A stretch of DNA of 64,000 nt from Streptomyces sp. f51 (GTDB lineage: Bacteria; Actinomycetota; Actinomycetes; Streptomycetales; Streptomycetaceae). The position numbers were made by a program, and so were the translations under genes. The notes beneath the pieces were generated by a model that saw only the letters and a program-made list of their open reading frames with translations, was not told the DNA's origin and made no database searches. The DNA lies in assembly GCF_037940415.1 (NCBI RefSeq), contig NZ_CP149798.1, forward strand, positions 4,559,001 to 4,623,000, written 5' to 3'. Each line of letters opens with the position of its first letter. Position 1 is the stretch's first letter. Positions 58,820 to 64,000 of this stretch are shown piece after piece.

Positions 58820-60124
58820 TCAGCGGGCGGGCGCGGGAACGGGAGCGCTGCGTGCGGCGGTACGCGCCGCGCGGGAGCCGAACAGGGTGATCGAGACGAC
58901 GCCGAGGACCGCGAACAGCCCCATGGCCACCGTGCCCGCCCAGCCCCCCACGTGGAAGGCGACCGCGCCCAGGGTGCTGCCCGCGCTGGAGCCGATGTAG
59001 TACGCGGACTGGTACAGCGCCGACGCCTGGGCCCGTCCCTCCTTCGCGGTGTGGCTCACCGACGACGACGCGACCGCGTGGCCCGCGAAGAAGCCCGCGG
59101 TGATCAGGACCAGACCGAGCAGGACCAGCGCGAGCGAACCGGCGAGGGACAGCAGCAGACCGGCGGTCGTGGTGGCGCCCGCGAGATAGAGGGAGCCGCG
59201 GCGGCCGACACGGCCGGCCAGACGGCCCGCCGTCGACGCCGACACCGTACCGACGAGATAGACCAGGAAGACGGAGCCGACGATGCCCTGCGGGAGCGAG
59301 AAGGGCGCCTCGGCGAGGCGGTAGCCGATCACCGTGTAGACCCCGCCGAACACCATCATGAACAGCGCGCCGATCGCGTACAGACGGCACAGCAGCGGGT
59401 TCGCCAGATGGCCGCGCACTGTGCGGGCCAGCACCCGGGGCCGCAGCGAACCCCGCGTGAAGTGCCGCGGCGCCGGAAGCAGCAGCCGGAAGGCCACCGC
59501 GCAGACCACGGCGATCAGCCCGATCGTGCCGACGGCGACCCGCCAGCCCCATTCCTGCGCCACCCAGCCGGTGATGATCCGGCCGCTCATCCCGCCGACG
59601 CTGTTGCCGGCGACGAACAGACCGATCGCGGTGATCAGCGCCTTGGGGCGGACCTCCTCCGCCAGATACGCCGTCGCCGACGCCGGGAGTCCCGCGAGCG
59701 CCGCGCCCTGCACCGCCCGCAGTGCCACCAGCGCCCCGATCGAGGGCGCGAAGGGGACCAGGAGACCGACGGTGACCGCCACCACGAGGGACGCCGTCAT
59801 CAACGTACGCCGTCCGAAACGCTCCGACAGCGCGCTCATCGGCAGGACGAACAGCGCGAGGCCGCCCGTGGCCGCCGACACCGTCCAGCTCGCCTCGCCC
59901 GCGCTCACCCCGAAGTCCGAGGAGACCAGCGGGAGCAGGGCCTGGGTGGAGTAGAGGAGCGCGAAGGTCGCGACACCGGCCAGGAAGAGCGCGAAGCTCA
60001 TCCTGCGGTAGCCGGGCCCGCCGGGGGCCATGCGGGAGTCGGTGGCGGCGGGGACGGAGACGGCGGCGGGAGCGGAGGCGGCGGCGCCCGTGGTGACGGG
60101 CGCCCCGGTACTGGCGGAAGGCAT
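58820..60124 (-). CDS. major facilitator superfamily transporter
   Basis: This 434-residue protein has 12 predicted helices after an Ala/Ser/Pro-rich N-terminus of about 38 residues. The MFS loop motif appears as MSALSERFGRRTLMTASLVV between helices 2 and 3 and as GRLAGRVGRRGSLYLAG in the second half. Helix 1 reads FALFLAGVATFALLYSTQAL. The arrangement resembles arabinose-efflux/YnfM-like permeases. It is divergent from a LysR-type regulator, 62 bp apart, and TACGTT (60131-60136 on the minus strand) six bases before the ATG suggests a leaderless transcript. Confidence 0.9.
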   Translation of the reverse strand: MPSASTGAPVTTGAAASAPAAVSVPAATDSRMAPGGPGYRRMSFALFLAGVATFALLYSTQALLPLVSSDFGVSAGEASWTVSAATGGLALFVLPMSALSERFGRRTLMTASLVVAVTVGLLVPFAPSIGALVALRAVQGAALAGLPASATAYLAEEVRPKALITAIGLFVAGNSVGGMSGRIITGWVAQEWGWRVAVGTIGLIAVVCAVAFRLLLPAPRHFTRGSLRPRVLARTVRGHLANPLLCRLYAIGALFMMVFGGVYTVIGYRLAEAPFSLPQGIVGSVFLVYLVGTVSASTAGRLAGRVGRRGSLYLAGATTTAGLLLSLAGSLALVLLGLVLITAGFFAGHAVASSSVSHTAKEGRAQASALYQSAYYIGSSAGSTLGAVAFHVGGWAGTVAMGLFAVLGVVSITLFGSRAARTAARSAPVPAPAR

Positions 60125-60186
60125 ACCCCGAACGTAGGGACCGACCGTTCATCCGTCCAATGCATGGAATCGCCATAATCGTTCCC
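60125..60186. promoter_or_regulatory. divergent MFS/LysR promoter region, both transcripts apparently leaderless
   Basis: In 62 bases two opposing -10-like boxes are seen: TACGTT read leftward (60136-60131) 6 bases before the MFS ATG, and CATAAT rightward (60174-60179) 7 bases before the LysR ATG. An ATGCAT palindrome lies at 60160-60165. LysR regulators usually control such a divergent gene. Confidence 0.6.
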
Positions 60187-61149
60187 ATGGCGCATCAGCA
60201 GAGGTCAGAGGCTCACCTGTCACCGTTCAGTGACACAGAAGACGGCGCGCACTTCGCGAGGCTGCTCGCTCCGCGCCTGGCGTACTTCGCCGGCGTCGCG
60301 CGCACCGAGCACGTCACCCGGGCCGCCGAGCAGATGCGGGTCCCGCAGTCGACCCTGTCCAGGGCCATGGTCAGGCTCGAACAGGACCTGGGCGTCGACC
60401 TGTTCGCGCGCCACGGCCGGACGGTGTCGCTGACCCCCGCGGGCCGTGCCTTCCTCTCCTCCGTGGAGCGGGCCCTCGCCGAGGTCGAGCGCGCCGCCGA
60501 GGAGGTGCGCGCGGACGCCGACCCGGCCACCGGCAAGGTCGCGTTCGGCTTCCTGCACACGATGGGCTCGGAGACGGTACCGGGGCTGATCCGCGCCTTC
60601 CGCGCCGATCACCCGGGCATCCGGTTCAGCCTCGTGCAGAACTACGGGGAGGCCATGCTGGAGCGGCTGCGGTCGGGCGAGCTCGACCTGTGTCTGACCT
60701 CGCCCGTGCCGGACGCCCCCGATCTGGTGGGCCGCCGACTCGACGAGCAGAAGCTGCGGCTGGTCGTGCCCGCCGACCATCCGCTCGCCGGGCGCAGGCG
60801 GGTGCGTCTCGCCGAGGCGGCCGACGAGATCTTCGTGACCCTGGAACCCGGCTACGGGATGCGCCGCATCACTGACGACCTGTGCCAGGAGGCGGGGTTC
60901 AGACCGCGGATCGCCTTCGAGGGCGAGGAGGCGGAGACGCTCCGGGGCCTGGTCGCGGCCGGCCTCGGGGTCGCCCTGCTGCCGCCACCGGCCGTCGCCC
61001 GTCCGGGAGTCGTCGAACTGACGGTCACCGCCCCGCGCGCCGTGCGCGAGATCGGCGTCGCCTGGCTGGACGGCCACCCGGACACCCCGCCGGTGGCCGC
61101 CTTCAAGAAGTTCCTGCTCTCCCGCCGGGGCCACCTGCTGCCCGACTGA
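60187..61149 (+). CDS. LysR-family transcriptional regulator
   Basis: This 320-residue regulator has an N-terminal helix-turn-helix at about residues 25-85 (LAYFAGVARTEHVTRAAEQM, RVPQSTLSRAMVRLEQDLGV, DLFARHGRTVSLTPAG). The effector-binding domain from about residue 115 begins GKVAFGFLHTMGSETVPGLI and includes SGELDLCLTSPVPDAPDLVG and ETLRGLVAAGLGVALLPPPA. ATG 60187 lies 7 bases after a CATAAT box, so translation from a leaderless mRNA is likely; the in-frame ATG 60160 precedes that promoter. It probably controls the divergent MFS gene. Confidence 0.93.
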   Translation: MAHQQRSEAHLSPFSDTEDGAHFARLLAPRLAYFAGVARTEHVTRAAEQMRVPQSTLSRAMVRLEQDLGVDLFARHGRTVSLTPAGRAFLSSVERALAEVERAAEEVRADADPATGKVAFGFLHTMGSETVPGLIRAFRADHPGIRFSLVQNYGEAMLERLRSGELDLCLTSPVPDAPDLVGRRLDEQKLRLVVPADHPLAGRRRVRLAEAADEIFVTLEPGYGMRRITDDLCQEAGFRPRIAFEGEEAETLRGLVAAGLGVALLPPPAVARPGVVELTVTAPRAVREIGVAWLDGHPDTPPVAAFKKFLLSRRGHLLPD

Positions 61150-61211
61150 CCGGTCCCGGACGCCGGGCGGACGCGCCCGTCGCCGGGTGGACGCGCAGGG
61201 CCGGACAGGCT

Positions 61212-61973
61212 CTAGCGGCGCAGCGACTGCCCGAAGCCCGCCGCGAGCGGCATCCGCAGGCCCAGTGGCGGCGGTGCGGCGAAGGCGTCCTCGACCGGGC
61301 GGGAGTAGGCGTGCCCGAACAGCGAGCCCAGCACGAAGTCCTCCGCGAGGGCGAGGACTTCGTGCCGGTGCTGGTGCAGCGCGTGCCCGTCGGAGTGGAC
61401 CTCGAAGCGGCAGATGCCGCGGTTGGCCTTCTTCGCGCGGGCCGCGAGCCGGAAGGACAACTCCGGGTCGGTACGGGCGTCGTTGGTGCCGTGCACGATC
61501 AGCACCCGCCGCCCGGCCAGCTGTTTCACCGGTTCGGGTGGCGCGGCGACGTCCTCCTCGGGCAGCCAGGGTGCCAGCGCCAGCACGGAGTTGACGGCCG
61601 GATGCCCGCCCGCGCGCAGCGCCGCCCGGCCGCCCATGTCGATGCCGGCCAGGCACACGGGCACGTCGCCGTAGCGGCGGACGATCTCGTCGGCGGCCCA
61701 GGAGGCGTCGGCCGCGAGATGGGCCTCGCTGCCGTTCCAGCCGCGGACGCGGTAGTGCACCACGTGGGTGACCAGGCCCTCCGCGCGTCCGGCGCGGGTC
61801 AGCCTGCGCCCCAGCGCGCGTACGGAGGCGGTCGCCATCATGGGTGAGGGTCTTCGGGCCGAGCTCTCCTCGCCGCCCGGAAGCAGCAGAACAACTCCGC
61901 TGACCGCCGTCGGCTCCGGGCCGATCGCCCTCCCCAGCCGGGCCCTGCGAACCGCCGTCGCTTGCTGTGCCAT
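61212..61973 (-). CDS. alpha/beta-hydrolase with Asp at the nucleophile position
   Basis: This 253-residue cytoplasmic protein follows the dienelactone-hydrolase/carboxylesterase fold: VSGVVLLLPGGEESSARRPS, then VTHVVHYRVRGWNGSEAHLA. The nucleophile elbow VCLAGIDMGGRAALRAGGHP has Asp where most esterases have Ser. The acid and base are in RVLIVHGTNDARTDPELSFR and FEVHSDGHALHQHRHEVLAL. A G-x-D-x-G elbow is used by haloalkane dehalogenases and epoxide hydrolases, so either that chemistry or loss of esterase activity is possible. The ATG 61973 is near the adenosine deaminase promoter on the opposite strand. Confidence 0.78.
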   Translation of the reverse strand: MAQQATAVRRARLGRAIGPEPTAVSGVVLLLPGGEESSARRPSPMMATASVRALGRRLTRAGRAEGLVTHVVHYRVRGWNGSEAHLAADASWAADEIVRRYGDVPVCLAGIDMGGRAALRAGGHPAVNSVLALAPWLPEEDVAAPPEPVKQLAGRRVLIVHGTNDARTDPELSFRLAARAKKANRGICRFEVHSDGHALHQHRHEVLALAEDFVLGSLFGHAYSRPVEDAFAAPPPLGLRMPLAAGFGQSLRR

Positions 61974-62057
61974 GACAGAACAGTGTCAGAAGCAAGGGTG
62001 TACGCCACCCGTCCGCACGGTCACCGTTACATATCGGCGGATGCGTACATCAGGAGA

Positions 62058-62080
62058 TCTACGCGCGTAGGGGCTACAGT
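62058..62080 (+). promoter_or_regulatory. adenosine deaminase promoter with nucleoside-regulon element, site 4
   Basis: CTACGCGCGTAG (62059-62070) is a perfect palindrome identical to site 3. A -10-like TACAGT follows at 62075-62080, six bases before the ATG, so the element fills the spacer of a leaderless promoter. A bound protein would block RNA polymerase, fitting repression. Confidence 0.75.
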
Positions 62081-62086
62081 GCCGAA

Positions 62087-63241
62087 ATGACGAGCCAGAT
62101 CCGGAACACCCCGAGCGCGGAGCAGATCCGCCGGGCGCCCAAGGTCCTGCTGCACGATCACCTCGACGGGGGCCTGCGCCCCGGCACGATCGTCGAACTC
62201 GCCCGCGACACCGGCTACTCGGGCCTGCCCGAGACCGATCCCGGCAAGCTCGGGATCTGGTTCCGGGAGGCGGCCGACTCCGGTTCGCTGGAGCGGTATC
62301 TGGAGACGTTCGCCCACACCTGCGCCGTCATGCAGACCCGTGAGGCCCTGGTGCGGGTCGCCGCCGAGTGCGCCGAGGACCTGGCCGAGGACGGGGTCGT
62401 CTACGCCGAGGTGCGGTACGCGCCCGAACAGCACCTGGAGGGCGGGCTCAGCCTCGAAGAGGTCGTCGAGGCGGTCAACGAGGGCTTCAGGGAGGGCGAA
62501 CGGCTGGCCCGGGAGAACGGCCACCGCATCAGGGTCGGCGCCCTGCTGACCGCGATGCGGCACGCGGCCCGCGCCCTGGAGATCGCCGAACTGGCCAACC
62601 GCTACCGCGACTCGGGCGTCGTCGGCTTCGACATCGCGGGCGCCGAGGCGGGATTCCCGCCCACCCGGCACCTCGACGCCTTCGAGTACCTCAAGCGCGA
62701 GAACAACCACTTCACCATCCACGCCGGTGAGGCGTTCGGACTGCCGTCCATCTGGCAGGCCCTCCAGTGGTGCGGCGCCGACCGCCTCGGGCACGGCGTC
62801 CGCATCATCGACGACATCCAGGTCCGCGAGGACGGCTCGGTGGAGCTCGGGCGCCTCGCGTCGTACGTCCGTGACAAGCGCATCCCGCTGGAGCTGTGCC
62901 CGAGCTCGAACCTCCAGACCGGCGCCGCGGACTCCTACGCCGCCCACCCCATCGGACTGCTGCGCCGGCTGCATTTCCGCGCCACGGTCAATACCGACAA
63001 CAGATTGATGTCGGGCACGAGCATGAGCCGGGAATTCGAGCACCTGGTCGAGGCGTTCGGTTACTCGCTCGACGACATGCAGTGGTTCTCGGTCAATGCT
63101 ATGAAGTCAGCATTCATTCCTTTCGATGAACGACTCGCCATGATCAATGACGTGATCAAGCCCGGATATGCAGAATTGAAGTCCGAATGGCTGTTCCAGC
63201 AGACCGCTTCCACCAGCGGTTCTGCGGGAGGTCAGGCCTGA
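62087..63241 (+). CDS. add: adenosine deaminase
   Basis: This 384-residue metal-dependent enzyme converts adenosine to inosine. Zinc and active-site motifs are KVLLHDHLDGGLRPGTIVEL (H-x-H), HFTIHAGEAFGLPSIWQALQ (H-A-G-E), DRLGHGVRIIDDI, LCPSSNLQT and TVNTDNRLMSGTSMSREFEH. Length matches bacterial add. The ATG 62087 has no Shine-Dalgarno and lies right after TACAGT, so the transcript is probably leaderless. The shared operator ties it to the BMP transporter and the cdd-deoA genes 6-14 kb upstream. Confidence 0.96.
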   Translation: MTSQIRNTPSAEQIRRAPKVLLHDHLDGGLRPGTIVELARDTGYSGLPETDPGKLGIWFREAADSGSLERYLETFAHTCAVMQTREALVRVAAECAEDLAEDGVVYAEVRYAPEQHLEGGLSLEEVVEAVNEGFREGERLARENGHRIRVGALLTAMRHAARALEIAELANRYRDSGVVGFDIAGAEAGFPPTRHLDAFEYLKRENNHFTIHAGEAFGLPSIWQALQWCGADRLGHGVRIIDDIQVREDGSVELGRLASYVRDKRIPLELCPSSNLQTGAADSYAAHPIGLLRRLHFRATVNTDNRLMSGTSMSREFEHLVEAFGYSLDDMQWFSVNAMKSAFIPFDERLAMINDVIKPGYAELKSEWLFQQTASTSGSAGGQA

Positions 63242-63254
63242 TCGAGGCGAATGG

Positions 63255-63298
63255 AAAGCGGCCGGGTCTTCACTTTTCCTCCATGACTCGGCCGCTTT
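63255..63298 (+). terminator. terminator after add
   Basis: AAAGCGGCCG (63255-63264) pairs with CGGCCGCTTT (63289-63298); three further pairs including one G-T extend the stem. The arm ends in a T-run, 14 bp after the stop at 63241. Confidence 0.85.
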
Positions 63299-63384
63299 TC
63301 GATGTTTGCGGACGGCGGGATCACGTGTTTACGGTTCTGGACCGCTCACATACCCGTCTCACCCACCCCAAGGACGCATTCACG

Positions 63385-63738
63385 ATGAAGCAGTCTGCTG
63401 CCAAGACTCTCGGTGTCGCCGCTCTCGGCGCCGCATTCGCCGCCGTCGGCGCGGGTGCCGCGAACGCCGCCCCGGCCGTGCCGGACGCCTCCTCGGCGCT
63501 CGACACCGTCACGAGGACGCTGCCCGCCGAGAACGTCGCCGCGATGCTGCCCGGAGCCGGTCAGACGCTCGCCCAGAGCCAGAGCGCGCTCGGCTCGGGC
63601 GTGGCCGCCGCGAAGCCCGCCGCCACGCGTCTGCTCGCCGACGGGCCGGCCGCGCCCGTGGCCGGGCTGCTCGGGGGTCTGCCGCTCCAGGGTCTGCCCA
63701 CGCACGGCCTGCCGGTCAACGGGATCCCGCTGGGCTGA
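63385..63738 (+). CDS. small secreted protein of unknown function
   Basis: This 117-residue exported protein has a signal peptide (KTLGVAALGAAFAAVGAGAA) ending NAA-AP near residue 29. The mature part is Ala/Leu/Pro-rich, with a C-terminal run of short repeats LQGLPTHGLPVNGIPLG. There are no cysteines and no recognisable domain; small proteins of this kind are conserved in Streptomyces and often annotated as secreted or, doubtfully, ATP-binding. AAGGACG precedes the ATG 63385. It has its own promoter region after the add terminator and ends before a strong bidirectional hairpin. Confidence 0.7.
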   Translation: MKQSAAKTLGVAALGAAFAAVGAGAANAAPAVPDASSALDTVTRTLPAENVAAMLPGAGQTLAQSQSALGSGVAAAKPAATRLLADGPAAPVAGLLGGLPLQGLPTHGLPVNGIPLG

Positions 63739-63855
63739 CGCGCCCCGCCCGCGCTCCCCGGCCGCCGGAGAGCCCCCTGCCTGTCCGAGCTCGGGGCCTT
63801 CCGCCGTACGAGGACCGGTTCGCGTGTGTTCCGGCCGCGCCCGTCCCCGGCCGTA

Positions 63856-63904
63856 CGAACGCCGGTGGGGCGCACCCTTCTCGGGTGCGCCCCACCGGCG
63901 TTCG
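63856..63904. terminator. strong bidirectional terminator
   Basis: A perfect 22-bp inverted repeat (arms 63856-63877 and 63883-63904, beginning CGAACGCCGGTGGGG) with loop TTCTC, between the secreted-protein gene and the leftward gene entering from the right edge. Confidence 0.92.
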
Positions 63905-63954
63905 CCATGTGCGGATGCGGTCGCCCCCCGGCGTCCGCCGGGTCCCGCCGCGGG

Positions 63955-64000
63955 TCACCAGGCGCGCTGGGCGACCTTGTCCTCGGACGGGAAGAGGATC
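63955..64000 (-). CDS. C-terminal end of a leftward gene, cut by the window edge
   Basis: The last 46 bases read on the minus strand as ILFPSEDKVAQRAW followed by TGA at 63957-63955. The end lies 50 bp from the bidirectional terminator, which is where a stop codon would be expected. Too short to assign a family. Confidence 0.5.
   Translation of the reverse strand, partial: ILFPSEDKVAQRAW

Overview
The window is a high-GC Streptomyces-type chromosomal segment. GTG/TTG starts, ATGA/GTGA/TGATG overlaps, leaderless promoters and GC-rich intergenic hairpins all fit. Gene content (sdh operon, nonulosonate cell-wall genes, two BMP lipoproteins with their ABC transporter, cdd-deoA, add) matches, from memory, the core region of S. 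coelicolor around SCO4855-SCO4901. I saw no prophage, IS element, CRISPR array, rRNA or tRNA.

Layout. 1-6.5 kb: accessory genes (DCC-family redox protein and membrane partner under twin palindromes, a DUF4132 pair, an ArsR-type regulator behind five 32-bp tandem repeats, two exported proteins). 6.7-10.1 kb: succinate dehydrogenase sdhC-D-A-B on the minus strand. 10.3-15.2 kb: OHCU-decarboxylase-like protein, GH20 hexosaminidase, DUF4328 membrane protein, two small unknowns. 15.4-19.3 kb: two paralogous ECF-sigma/membrane-protein modules in tandem. 19.7-26.4 kb: L,D-transpeptidase, mutase large subunit, LysE exporter, a divergent FAD monooxygenase/TetR pair with twin operators, acyltransferase.

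26.7-34.1 kb: divergent nonulosonic acid (sialic/Kdn-like) polymer locus: GT2 and polysialyltransferase-like genes leftward; a DUF6716 glycosyltransferase, a CMP-sugar synthetase fused to a HAD phosphatase, a NeuB synthase and a second sialyltransferase-like gene rightward. This fits the teichulosonic acid of Streptomyces walls. 34.3-45.7 kb: a phosphate-transport-like island (pstC, pstA, pstS, two more surface PstS-like proteins, a sortase-like protein without catalytic Cys and His, pstB).

46.1-56.2 kb: M20 amidohydrolase, then a nucleoside salvage region: two BMP lipoproteins, an ABC ATPase that appears to start at AUC, two permeases, cytidine deaminase and thymidine phosphorylase. Adenosine deaminase lies 6 kb further on. 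A CTACGCGCGT-core element precedes both BMP genes, the ATPase and adenosine deaminase, suggesting a local nucleoside regulon. 56.2-64 kb: AEC carrier, STAS protein and ECF sigma factor with overlapping 3' ends, divergent MFS/LysR pair, alpha/beta hydrolase with an Asp nucleophile elbow, add, a small secreted protein and a strong bidirectional terminator.

All assignments come from reading the sequence and remembered family motifs; no search was run.
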